A DNA stretch of 64,000 bases from Dromiciops gliroides (taxonomy: Eukaryota; Chordata; Mammalia; Microbiotheria; Microbiotheriidae): NCBI RefSeq assembly GCF_019393635.1, contig NC_057866.1:280372874-280436873 (forward strand). Reading direction: 5' to 3'. Made by a program: the position numbers and the translations under genes. Position 1 is the stretch's first letter. Every line of letters begins with the position of its first letter. Positions 45,000-55,903 of this stretch are shown one piece after another. The notes under the pieces were generated by a model. The model made no database searches. It was not told where the DNA came from and saw nothing but the letters and a program-made list of their open reading frames with translations.

Positions 45000-46665
45000 T
45001 CCTCCATTCTTGCAGAAACAGGCCTGGGTTATTTCCAGCCCTCCCCCCCCTTAGAGGCCCTGGAGGAGGAAGGCTTATGAGAATGTGGATGAAGGAGAGA
45101 ATCATCTCTCTGATCCCCCACCCCAGCCCAGAAGGGCTCTCCTTCCTTCCCAGGGGGCCTTTGGGCCACAGCCCTACCCACGTTTCATTCACATTCACCG
45201 TGCTTGCCCCTTCCCTGCTCCCCTGAAATCCTACCAGGTCATGCATGGTATGCTTCAGCAGGGGACGCCCACTCTCCAGGGGGCCCTGGGACCTTCAGCA
45301 GAGCCTGATTGATGGAGCAGGAGCTACAAAGAGGAGCTTGTGAGCTCACCCTTTCTGATCCGTCTGTAGAGACAAAACACGCCTGTGGCAATGGATGCAA
45401 ACAGGGTTGTCTCCGGACAGAAGAATCCTGCTCCCCCAGAAGGAAGGGCTTGGCCCTTTAGCAGCATGTCCCACGAGGACCCCGTTCTCCGACTCCTGCA
45501 CCAGAGAGAACAGGGGAAGGAGAGACAAGAGCCTCCTGTGGGTGAGGCGGCAAAGACCCATGAATGTTCATAGGGCCCGGCCAGGTTTGAACAGACAGAA
45601 CTGAGCCTAGGGCCACAACAAAGGGAGGGGGGAGGCATCCCCTGGGGTCTCTCAGGACTGGCGAGGGCGGCGCCTTGCCCACTAAGGCCCGTCACTACTG
45701 ACCCAGTCATGGTCACTGGGCATTCACTTGAGGCCGACGGGGTAGAGGAAGCACAAGATGAAAGCCCTCTATGATAAGCGAGAGGCCATTTTTCAGAGTA
45801 CTGGGGAGCCACCACATGCAGAGGGAGGAGGGTGGGGGGAGCAGGAGGCTGGCACTAAGCCTGGTGATGCCAGCTCACTAATAAGCTGAGACCCAAGTCT
45901 CAAGTGTGGGTGAAGGCAGGGGGGGGGGGTTGATGCTGCTCCTTTAGAAGCCACCGGAGGGCAGCAGGAGCTGCTTAAGCCAGGCCCAGGTCCAGAGAAA
46001 AGATGAGGCCAGTTTAGGGTCGCCCAGGGCACAAGGCAAGCCTTCTGACTCTAAATTCTGGGCTCCCTTGGGGGTGATGCATGTCCAGGGCCCTGAAAAC
46101 CTCTGAGGGTATCCCCACTGATGAAGCAGCTGGAGACGGGTCCCCTGGGTGCCACCTTACTCTCGAGGCTGGCAGTGTCCGAGCCCCTAGCTGGGCCACC
46201 ACTCCCACTTGTGGCAGAAGGGTCACACCGAGGCCATGATGGGCCGGGGCGAGCTGGGCATTCTGGGGGATGGGGCACGACCTGGCGTCCTCATCTTTGC
46301 TCCGGCTTTCACTGAGCCCTGAGCAGGAGCCTGACTTTTGTGCTTCTGCCGTCCTGGGTGTGCAAGGGGGCTTCTGCCACCAGACTGTCGAGGGACAGCA
46401 TCTCCAGCCCCGGGCCATTCTGGACCCTCAAAGGGCACAGAGCAGTGCAGGGCCCTCTCCATTATTCAGTGATCGTGGAGGAGGGCTGCTCCCAGGCTTG
46501 GGAGGAAGGGCAGGCCTGAGTTGGGGAAGGAGAAGGAAGAATAGGAAGGTATTGAAATGGTGCTCCAGAGTGGAGGAGACACAGAGGAGGTGTCCGGGAA
46601 AGGAAGAGGGGGAAAGTCCAGGGTGAGGCTGTGTAAGTGATGAGTAGGACGGGGGCTATCCCTGG

Positions 46666-46915
46666 TGTAAGGGCTAAAATTCTAGCTAGTCTGTCTAAAA
46701 TATCTAATGAGTGGTCGCCAACAAATTATAAGCTTTAGCAAAAGTTAGACTTTTAAGCATTTATTAAGGAGAATAAGAATTTGGTAAAGAGAGAGAAAGG
46801 CCTAGATTCCTCTATCTATTAAAGGGAGAGCACATTCCTAGCTCCGCTCTCCGCCAGAGTCCACAGGAAAGAGAGCGAGTCAGAGCCCCAGCCTCCCCCT
46901 TCTTCCTCCCACAAG
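46666..46915 (-). mobile_element. probable retroviral LTR (ERV), reverse, left boundary clear
   Basis: On the minus strand a U3-like segment leads to AATAAA at 46765-46760. An AT-rich U5-like stretch follows and ends ...AGCCCTTACA at 46666, compatible with a CA terminus. TGGCGACCAC (46720-46711), the complement of a tRNA-Arg 3' end, lies 45 bp inside that terminus. The 5' boundary is uncertain and no target duplication was identified. No viral gene is present. Confidence 0.5.
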
Positions 46916-47145
46916 CAAACGTCACTTCCTGACACCAAAGAAAAGATGCATGGTCTTGCCCTCAGAGACCTTCACCTCATGGCGGAGCTTTTCTACAGTA
47001 AGTCTCCAGCAGATGGCGTCATTCCAGTCGTTACACTGGGAGATGCTGATAAGCTCAGAACATGACTCAACTCCAAAGCCCATCAGGCGTCCCCAAAGGT
47101 GCCCAGGAGTGGGCAGGCAAGAATGACAAAGAACCAAAGCTGAAG

Positions 47146-47308
47146 AGGCAGCTAGGTGGCGCAGTGGATAAAGCACTGGCCCTGGAGTCAGAAGGACCTG
47201 AGTTCAAATCCGACCTTAGACACTTAACACTTACTAGCTGTGTGACCCTGGGCAAGTCACTTAACTCCAATTGCCTCACTAAAAAACAAACAACAAAACA
47301 AAGCAAAA
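47146..47308 (+). mobile_element. tRNA-derived marsupial SINE
   Basis: Perfect 18-bp target repeats aaagaaccaaagctgaag at 47128-47145 and 47309-47326, the longest in this window. Confidence 0.96.
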
Positions 47309-48744
47309 AAAGAACCAAAGCTGAAGCCAGCTGGCATTTTTGAGGGCTCCCTCTGAGCTGGACACTTGGCTGGGCCAGGGGAGCAGAAAGACAAGGGAGG
47401 GCCCCCACTGTCCAGCAGTCAAGGTCCCTTCAGGGGAGACATGTGCATATCCTTGCCTAGGCAAGTGCCGAGAAGTCCTGCAGGTATGGGAAGTGTCCAC
47501 ATGCCAGCTCAGGCAGCAGGGCTCTGGGAAGGCCGAGTGTCCGCTGGGCTTGCCCAGAGCACCGGTCAACCTCTCTGCCAGCGGAGAGGCGGGGGTGTGT
47601 ATGTGCAGGGCAAGTGGACAGGCTTCCTTCCAATTACCGTGGTGCTAACCCTAAGGAAAGTCACAGAGGAGCCCAGCCTCCCACCCTCCCCCAGAGGCCA
47701 GCAAAGAGCCAAAGGGACCTCAAATCCAATCACATCTAGAAGAAACATTCGGAGCTCCACCATCCAGCCCAGGAGGGCACAAAGATGGCCCAAAGCCAAA
47801 GGCACTGGGAGAAAAGCCAGGCTGGGGAAGCCAGCAGGAGTGCAGGTCAAAGGTCGGAAGCCAGCCAGTGGCCTGGCCACCGATGCTCCAGGGACTATGG
47901 AGCCGAGAACAGTGACAGAGGATGCACTGGGGGCCACAAGCCCAGAGTGAGCTGACCACGGACACAGTGGGGAGGTGGAAGCCAGTGGCAGTAGTTACAG
48001 AAATCAGATGAAATAGAACCTTGGCACCCCATCCAAGACACCTAGAGGGGGGATCCTGGCCCTGATACAAAGGCCAGGAACGGAGGCTGGAGATGAGAGG
48101 GAAGAGAACACTGAGCAGGATGAAGAAACCTGATGGGTTAGGGTAAGGACAAGAGATAAGCCCAGGGAGAGAGGAGACTCCAGCGAAAGCTACAAGCACT
48201 TTCACTGGGGGTTCTTAACAAGGTCCACAAGGCAGAGCTTCCAACAGCCACCTAAAATGTCTCCATCTCGACCTTGGCAGAGATGCCACCTGGGGCTGTG
48301 GAGGCAGGCTAGGTCCCAGCCCTAGAGACCACCAGCATCCCCCGATACAAGGAATGAGACAGATTCACCCACATGACAGGCAGCAGTTCACTGCAGTCAC
48401 TCCCTGCAGAAAGGCCATAATTTCCTCTGCCCTCCTAGGGGAGGGAGACGCTCAGTGCTAAGTGATCACCATCTCTAGAGGCATCACCAAAAGTAACCCC
48501 AGAAGCATGGAGCCCACGCTAGCCACCTCCACTTGTACAGTCATTCCATTCCAATCCTGACCAACGGCACCGATTGTCCGGCAGTTAACAAAAGTTACTC
48601 AGATGGAGCAGTAACATGCTATCTGCCCCAGGAGACACGGGGGCAGTCGTGCTTCCCAGGGTGCCCCTGCCTGAGCCTGAGGGGAGGTGTCAGGCAGGAG
48701 GGGCAGCAGCATGGAGAGACAGTGAAGATCCATGGTGATGAATG

Positions 48745-48965
48745 GATAGGAGTTCTGCTTCAGACTGGAAGACCTGTGGGTTCAAACCTGGCCTCAGACG
48801 CATCCTAGATGTGAGACGCTGGGCAAGCCACTTAACCTTGTTTGCCTCGATTTCTCCACCTGTAAAATGAGCTAGAGAAGGAAATGGCCAACCACTGCAG
48901 CATCTTTGCCAAGAAAACCTCAAATGGGGTCATGAAGCATCAGATGTGACTAAACAAAAAATAAT
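48745..48965 (+). mobile_element. RTE-mobilised SINE (RTESINE1-like)
   Basis: SINE body ('cagactggaagacctgtgggttcaaacctgg'), then 'aaaatgagctagagaaggaaatggccaaccactgcag...aaatggggtcatgaagcatcagatgtgactaaac', the RTE 3' terminus. Confidence 0.8.
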
Positions 48966-48969
48966 AAAT

Positions 48970-49290
48970 ATAGCTCTTCCACCCAACACTGTTTCCTGTC
49001 TTCAAGCCTTTGCCTTGGCTGTCCCCCATCCCCGGAATGCTCCCCTCCTCACCTCTGACTCATGGGATCTTCCTTAGGCACTGTGTCCTCCCTGAAGCCT
49101 TCCCTGATCCCACCAGCCGCTCACACCCTCCCCCTCCCCAGACTCTGTTGTCCTTGACCACTTTCTGTTTGATCACTTGACTCTCCATTTATTTGTTTAT
49201 AGACACCCTCGTCACCTCTCCGAGGACAAGGATATTTTTGCCTTTCTCCATATGTCCGGAGCCAAGCACAGTACATGACACATGGAGGGG
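48970..49290 (+). mobile_element. L2 LINE 3' end
   Basis: Contains 'tgtcttcaagcctttgccttggctgtcccccatccccggaatgctc' and ends 'gagccaagcacagtacatgacacatgg'. Confidence 0.7.
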
Positions 49291-49490
49291 GCTGAGTCAC
49301 CAACACCGATCCAAGGCTGGGGACACTTTATTCAATGGCTAAGGCCCAGAGGAGTGGGAGCTACGGCCCTGTCAGGGACCTTCCAGCCAGGCCAGATGGC
49401 CGGCTGGACGGCCTGGTGTGACACGACACGACCAGCAGCCATACAGGTAGCAGTGGGGGGCCTCCTTGACAAGCTCTCAGTGGGAATGAG

Positions 49491-49512
49491 CCCCCCCCCC
49501 CCCCCCCCCCCC
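49491..49512. repeat. 22-base poly(C) run
   Basis: An uninterrupted C homopolymer. C-runs of 8-13 bases are unusually frequent across the window. Confidence 0.95.
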
Positions 49513-49639
49513 GCCCAGGACTTTGCCTAGAAGCTTGTCACTCTCCTCACCCCGGGGCCAGATTTCCCTGCGCCCACCCCCCCCCAGTGGAGGAGCAGAG
49601 GGGGCCCTGCACCCTTCTATTCTAACAGTGGGAGGAGGC

Positions 49640-49860
49640 GATAATGATAATAGTGGTGAGAATCAATTAATGACAATTAACATTCTTCAAACACTTTAAG
49701 GACTACAAAGCGCTTGGCAAACACTCTCTCATTTGATCCTCCTCCACAACAACCCTGAGAGGTGTGTGCTCCGATGATTGCTATTTTGCAGGTGGGGAAA
49801 CTGAGTCAGGCACTGAGGTGAAGGGGCTTGCCCAGCTACTTAGCATGGGAGGCAGCACGT
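49640..49860 (-). mobile_element. MIR copy, reverse
   Basis: Contains 'ctacaaagcgcttggcaaacactctctcatttgatcctc', 'caacaaccctgagaggt' and 'ggtggggaaactgagtcagg'. Confidence 0.7.
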
Positions 49861-50989
49861 CCAGGGACAGTTGCAGGAGGGGGCGATCAGACTGGAAAGG
49901 CTGGGTGTGGCCAGCGAAGAGCAGGAAGTCAGGGGAGGCTCTCCTGGCAGCTTGTGCTGGGCAGACTGGAGAGGAGAGAGCCGGCCCCAGGGAATGGAGG
50001 CCCCTTGGTCTTCCACAGTCACGGCCATGGCGGGTGGGCCGAGATGGTGCTGGGGATCCCAGTGAGCTCTGAAGGCTGGCAGGGCCCTGGGACAGAGGCC
50101 AGCCTCGCCCCAACAGCATTTTCTTTCTGTTTCAGAAGATCAAGGCAGCTCCCTGCTCAGCGCATCTGCCCCTTCCACGCACCAGTCTATATTTCTGCCC
50201 TCTGGGATCTCCCGGGCATGCCCGCCCCCTGCCCCATGCAGCACCGGGTCCCAGGAGCTGGGGATGATCTGGCCCACAAGACCATCCCTCCTCGAGTGCC
50301 CATGCTCAGCCTCTCCTGCTCAGTGGGGCTGGCCAAAGCTGGAGGCAGAGGCCTCCGGAGCGGCACCTGCTCTGTGCCCCAAGAAGGCACCTGACGGAAC
50401 AGGGCAAGGCCACCCAAGCACCATCCCAATAAAGGCAGCAAAGGTTTTCTGAGAGGCTAAATATCCCGTGGCCTGAAAAGGTGTGAGGCAGGACTTTCCC
50501 TGTCTAATGTCCTCCTAATGGGGGCTGGCCTAAGGGAGTGACATCCCTAAGGTACATGTGTGTGCATGTGCACATGGCGTGCTATGTGTGTGTACACGTG
50601 TGGATCTGGGGTTAACTGAGTGCACCCCAAAGCTACTCGCACGAGTCTTCCTCAGGCAGGCACTGAGAGAGCACAGTTATCTCTGCAGGCCTGCTAGGGC
50701 TGATCCCAGGTGTTGTCCCAGTGTGGAATATGCCTGAGAAGCCTGGCAGGACAGTCTCAGGAGCCCGAGGCCTTCCCAGTAGGCATTGCTTTGGGACATA
50801 GGGAGTCTGAAAGGAAATAAAAATATCTCTTTGTCCCAGTTCCCAGCCCAGGTGTCTATAGCTCAGACTGGACGCAGTGAAGTTCAGTTACCCAAAGCCT
50901 TCTGGAGGCTCTCCCCAAAGAGGAATGCCTCCCGTAAGAAGGTACCCCACCATTGGCCCCTTAGCACCACCATGACAGATGGAGGTGGA

Positions 50990-51370
50990 TGGCAGGACTA
51001 AGGAAGTGCCAATGTTCCCCAAGAGGAACAGAAGGGAGTCAGCAAACTACAGGCCCGTGACCTTGACCTCCCTTTTAAAAATATTTGTATTTTTTGGGCA
51101 GGGCAATGAGGGTTAAGTGACTTGCCCAGGGTCACACAGCTAGTAAGTGTCATGTATCTGAGGTCGGATTTGAACTCAAGTCCTCCTGAATCCAGGGCCG
51201 GTTCTCTGTCCACTGTGCCACCTAGTTGTCCCCTTGACCTCCCTTTTCCTCAAAATTCTAGGGCATCATGATGGGCGGTAAATGTCCAGGAGAAGAGGGC
51301 CCTGTGGAGCTGCCTGGCTTTGTCACAGTCAAGGAGACACCATGGGTGGGGAGGGGAGGGGAGGGAGAGA
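50990..51370 (+). mobile_element. CR1/L3 LINE internal fragment, SINE-interrupted
   Basis: Contains 'agcaaactacaggcccgtgaccttgacctc', then after the SINE 'ctcaaaattctagggcatcatg', parallel to the CR1 ORF2 region encoding NYRPVSL-type motifs. Confidence 0.5.
51077..51231 (-). mobile_element. tRNA-derived marsupial SINE, reverse
   Basis: Perfect 16-bp target repeats ccttgacctccctttt at 51061-51076 and from 51232. Confidence 0.95.
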
Positions 51371-51384
51371 ATTTGGAGTCTGAA

Positions 51385-51775
51385 ATAAAAATTAGTGAGC
51401 AGAACCAGGAGAACACTGTGCATAGTGACAGCAATATTCTTTGATGAAGAACTGTGAATGACTTGACTATTCTCAGCAATACAATGATCCAAGACAATCC
51501 CAAAGGACTGATGATGAAATACTCTATCCACCTCCAAAGAAAGGACTGATATTGATTGAACACAGACTGAAACATGCTATTTTTCACTCTTCTTTTTTTT
51601 TTTTTGCTTATTTTCTCATACAAAATGACTAATCTGGTAATGTTTTACATAATTGTACATGTATAACCTATATCTGATTGTTTACCGTCTCAGGAGCAGG
51701 GGAGAAAGAGAGAAGGAGGGATAAAATTTGGAATTTAAAATTTTAAATAAAAATGTTTATTATTTAAAAAAAGAG
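51385..51775 (+). mobile_element. L1 3'-end fragment
   Basis: Contains 'gtgagcagaaccaggagaacactgtgcatagtgacagcaat' through to 'caaaatgactaatctggtaatg' and an A-rich tail. It is almost the same as the 3' end at 38085-38400. Confidence 0.85.
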
Positions 51776-52099
51776 AAATGTGAAAAATAAATAAAAAACA
51801 ATCAATGAGAGAAAACCAGAAAAGCACTTTGTAAGCTGTAAAACATTATGTAAATGCTACTAACATTAGCTATTACCATTACTAGTGATAACCATTAGTA
51901 GAGACACTAGTTAGCACTTGTGGATGTTATATCATATTATTATTGCTGCTACTACTAAAACTCAGGCCAGGCCAGATTAGCCTTGTTTCTGTTTTGGAGA
52001 GGGCTGTGAGCCTGGCGCATGTGGGCCACGCTGAGCTCTGACAGATCATTTAAGCTCAGCAGATGGCCAGAAATAGCCAGATGAGACCACAGGCAAAGA

Positions 52100-52560
52100 G
52101 CCATGAAATGGCCGAAGAAACCAACCCCAAAAGATCCGACTTGATGCTGAGTGAGGAGCCCTCCCTGTGCGTCTGTGTGGGCCCTGTTCTACTTCACATC
52201 TTCATCAGGGACCAGCCTGGATCAAGGGGAAGACGTTGTGCTTGTTAAAACAGCACATGCATGGGGCAGCTAGGTGGCACAGTGGATAGAGCACTGTCCC
52301 TGGAGTCAGGAGGACCTGAGTTCAAATCCAACCTCAGACACTTAACACTTACTAGCTGTGTGACCCTAGGCAAGTCACTTAACCCTCATTGCCCCGCAAA
52401 AACCAAAAAAAACCAAAACCAAAACACCAAAACAGCGCATGCCCAGCCTGGCTGAGTAGCTCGCATGCTGGACATTGTGGCGGGACCCCAAAAGATCTGG
52501 ACAGCGGGGGCCATTGGACCACTCTCATCACAGGAACTCAAGAAGACAAATGCAAAAGGT
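52100..52560 (+). mobile_element. CR1/L3-like fragment, SINE-interrupted
   Basis: The segment 'gggccctgttctacttcacatcttcatcagggaccagcctggat' corresponds to the CR1 block encoding LFNIFISDLD. It continues beyond the SINE in diverged form. Confidence 0.45.
52263..52430 (+). mobile_element. tRNA-derived marsupial SINE
   Basis: Target repeats aacagc(a/g)catgc. The tail carries CAAAA units. Confidence 0.94.
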
Positions 52561-52974
52561 GAGCAATGATACTAAAAGAAAAGCCCCCTAGGCTGGGGGT
52601 CAGAACCTGGGACCCTGCTAAAAACATGGGGGTACTTACATAGAATCGAACTGGCTTCCTTGGAAATCCCCCACATTTCAGATGAGGAAGCCAGAGATTC
52701 TGGGAGCCCCGGGTCTACCCAACAGGTGGCTGGAAAAGAGTGGGCGCTCAGCGGTCCGCAAGCCCACAGGCACCAGGCTCCAGAGGGGAGACGCACACGG
52801 AGCGTGGCTCAGGCCCCCGAGGCCGTCACCTCCCCCGCCCCGGTCCTCCGTCTGCCCTGATCCCTGAGGAGCTGGAGACCTGGCTCCACAGCTCTGGGAT
52901 CGAGCCCGGACAAAGCCGACTCAGGAGGGAAGGGAAATGAGCCAAGCACGGCGCTAAGCTCCTTCAGACAAATG

Positions 52975-53150
52975 TCTCATCTGAGCCTCACGACGAGGGG
53001 CGGGGGGCAGCTGCTGTTATGATCCCCCTTTCACAGATGAGGAAACCGAGTCAGACAGAGGTGAAGTGACTTGTTCAGAGTCACACAGTTAACAAGCATT
53101 TGAGGCAGGATTTGAACTCAGGTCTTCCTGACTCCAGGTCCAGCCCTCTA
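52975..53150 (-). mobile_element. MIR copy, reverse
   Basis: Contains 'ttcacagatgaggaaaccgagtcagacagaggtgaagtgacttg', 'gaggcaggatttgaactcaggtcttcctgactccagg'. Confidence 0.7.
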
Positions 53151-53785
53151 AGACCACAGATTTAGAGCCGCAACAGGCCACGGCTGCCCCTGAGTCAGGC
53201 CTCTTATTTCACAAATGAGCAGATGAGGACAGCAGCTCTCTAAGTGTCCTGAGGCCGGATTTGAACCCAGGTGCAATGCTGCTTGGCCTCAGAGGGCTTG
53301 TGCTAGGCAATGCCCCCCCCCACGTGTCAGTCTTTCCTCCCTCGGGGCTCCTGGGCCACTGCCAGCCAACATGGCCAGATGCCCCTGCCCCAGCAGCCTC
53401 CTCTTGACCCTGAGGTGCCTGAGTTCTGATCGCATGCCTCTGCCTTTCCTTCTCAGTCCGTCTTTCTTCTAGGTTTGGCTTCCTTCGTCTCAAGGGTAGA
53501 GGGCAGCTCCTGGAGGCCACGGACTGGTTCATTTTGGTCTTTGTATGCCCAGCCTGAGGAGGGTTCTGCCAAACAGCAGGTGTTTCATAAATGCTCGCGG
53601 CTACATTTCCAGCCACACTCCTTCGAAAGGCCCCTACATGCATGGCCTCCACTGCCCAGCTCTCACACAGTAATCCATTCCCAAACCCACCACCACGTGG
53701 TTCAAACGGTGCCCGAAGCCGAGCCTGCCATGGAGAAGTCAGTGGTATTCCGTCAGTGCTCAGCTTTCAGCCAAAAAGTCAGGGA

Positions 53786-54680
53786 AAGGGCATTTATTAA
53801 GTGCTTACTTGTGCCAAGCAATGTGCTATGGACTAGGGGAACAAAGTAAAAACAGCCCCTTCCTTCAAGGGGGTCATAGTCTAATGGGGGAGACAACATG
53901 CAGAGAGGACATCCAAGGAAGAAAGGGGAAGCAAAGGGAAAAGAGAGAGCCTCTGAGGCCCAGACATGGATCAGAGCCACCCTGGGTAGGGGCAGGGCTC
54001 CCTCAGGAGGAAGGGCTTGAGTAGCAGCTGAAAGGAAGCCAGGGAGATCAGTGGTCAGACAGAAGAGGGAGAGCCTGCCAGGCCCGAGGGAATAGCTGGG
54101 GCTGAGCCTCAGAGAGACTTGTCAGTGGCACAGCCTGTAGGCCTGGGTCACCAGATGGGAGGGAGCTATAAAGAGACTGGGAAGGGGATGAAAGGCCTAG
54201 AATGCCAGAGCATTTTGGATGTGATGCCACTTGGCAATAGGGAGCCAGCAAGGTTTATGGAGTGGGAGTGGGTTTGTGTTTGTGACATACTTAGACGAGC
54301 TTTAGGAAGGTCACTGACGTCTGAATGGAGGGGGATGGACCGGAGTGAGGAGGGATTGGAGGCTGATGGTCTTACCAGCAGCTATTGCAACAGTCCAGGT
54401 GGGAGGTGACAAGGGTCTGCACCAAGCTGGGGGTAGGGTCAGAGAGTGAAGGGGCGATATCAGGAGATGTTGCAGAGAAAAAATTAACTTGGCTATGGGG
54501 GGAGGATCCTGAGGGACTGGGAGGATCGTGGCGTCTTCCACCATGCTAGGGAATGGTGGGGTAGGGGTGTCAGGGGGAAAGATACTGGCTTCTGCTTGGA
54601 TATATTGCATTTAAGATGTCTGCTGGATTGACGCTCAATAGGCAGCTGGAGCTCTGGGGAAGCGCTACCCAAGGTGACTT
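53786..54680 (+). repeat. ~1-kb interspersed element, second long copy
   Basis: Same block order as at 42486-43510: 'catttattaagtgcttac', 'gtcatagtctaatgggggagacaac', 'gaaaggaagccagggagatcagtggtcaga', 'atagggagccagcaaggtttatggag', 'gctattgcaacagtccaggtgggaggtgac', 'gcatttaagatgtctgctggattgac'. Confidence 0.7.
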
Positions 54681-54769
54681 GGGGGCAGACGCTAAGTGAC
54701 TAGGGAGAGTCAAACCGATGCTACTTGCCTTCGATAACACTAAATCATTCAGCATAGATGAACTACGTC

Positions 54770-55300
54770 CTGCGTCCTACAAGTCCAGGCAGATGGGATC
54801 GCAGAGCTGTAGTCAGAGACCTAAGGAAGACTGTGGAGAAGAGGAGAGGTGCCACAGGACTGGGGAAGGGTCAATGTAGGCTTAATGCTTAAAACCAGAG
54901 AAAGAGGGGGCAGCTAGATGGCCCAGTGGTAAAGCACCGGCCCTGGATTCAGGAGGACCCGAGTTCAAATCCAGCCTCAGACACTTGACACTTACTAGCT
55001 GTGTGACCCTGGGCAAGTCACTTAACCCTCATTGCCCCACCCAAAAAAACCAACCAACCAAACAGAGAAAGAAATGGAGTCTTCTCCTTACAGGCTGTGG
55101 AACTTGGCATTGGCTCATGGGAAAAGTCAGAGTAACTCGTGAATGAGGTAGCTGGTGAACATGTGGACAGGCAAGCTGTGACTGCAAAGAGCCTGCCTGG
55201 CTTCATCAAGCACAGGTCATGCTGGACCCATCTCACTTCCTTTCAGGGTAGGGTTTCTAACTGCTGTGGAGAGAGGTGACCTACATTTCTGCCAGTGCTC
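54770..55300 (+). mobile_element. CR1/L3 LINE ORF2 fragment, SINE-interrupted
   Basis: Contains 'ccacaggactggggaagggtcaatgtaggc' and 'cctggcttcatcaagcacaggtcatgctggacccatctcacttcc', CR1 reverse transcriptase region (GFIKHRSC-type). A SINE splits it at 54906-55062. Confidence 0.65.
54906..55062 (+). mobile_element. tRNA-derived marsupial SINE
   Basis: Target repeats cagagaaaga on both sides. The head has a single-base shift, gcccagtgg. Confidence 0.93.
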
Positions 55301-55424
55301 TTCTTGTGACCCAGTTAGGCTAAGGGCAGAGAGGTGCACTTGGAACGACTTGAGTGGCTGGGCTAACAAAAGAGATAGCAGCAGTGCTATGTCAGCTTGG
55401 AAGGTCTCAGGTGGGAGGCAGCAG

Positions 55425-55620
55425 GGATAAGGCACTGGGGCCTGGAGTCTTGTGGGAACCTGGGCACCTCCCGCAGAAAGTTTCCTCATCTGTAAAACGG
55501 GGTGACAATAACAGCCCCTCCCTTCCAGGGTTTTGTAAGGGTCAAAGGAGATTATATCTGTGTGACCTGTGCTTAGCACAGAGTCTGGTGACTTAGCGGG
55601 TGCTATAGAAAAGTTTTCTG
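55425..55620 (+). mobile_element. MIR copy
   Basis: Contains 'gtttcctcatctgtaaaacggggtgacaataacag', 'gtaagggtcaaaggagattat', 'gcttagcacagagtctgg'. Confidence 0.65.
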
Positions 55621-55639
55621 CTTCCTTCCTTCCCTTCCT

Positions 55640-55903
55640 GGCCTGAGCACATCTGCATCTCTGTGGTCAGTTTGGGCCCTACTGTTTCAGAAGGACATTG
55701 ATAGGCTGGAGAGAGTCCAGAGGCTGTAACCGTGACAGGGAAGAGCCCCAAGGACTGGTTGGCTCAGGACCGGCTGAGAAGAGTTAGAGAGAACCTGTAA
55801 GGTCTCCTCAAGTGTTTGAAGGGCTGGTACTTGGAAGAGGAAGCTTGTTCTGCTTAGCCCTAGAGGGGTAGACTCTGCAGCAGTGAATGCAAGGAAAACC
55901 TTC
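55640..55903 (+). mobile_element. CR1/L3 3' region, left part, cut by an LTR
   Basis: Contains 'aaggacattgataggctggagagagtccagag', 'caagtgtttgaagggctgg' and 'gaatgcaaggaaaaccttct'. The sequence resumes at 57317. Confidence 0.7.

Noticed and set aside
45324-45815. 163-codon minus-strand ORF
   Set aside because: No family resemblance, and no splice or promoter context. It overlaps other open frames in GC-rich DNA.
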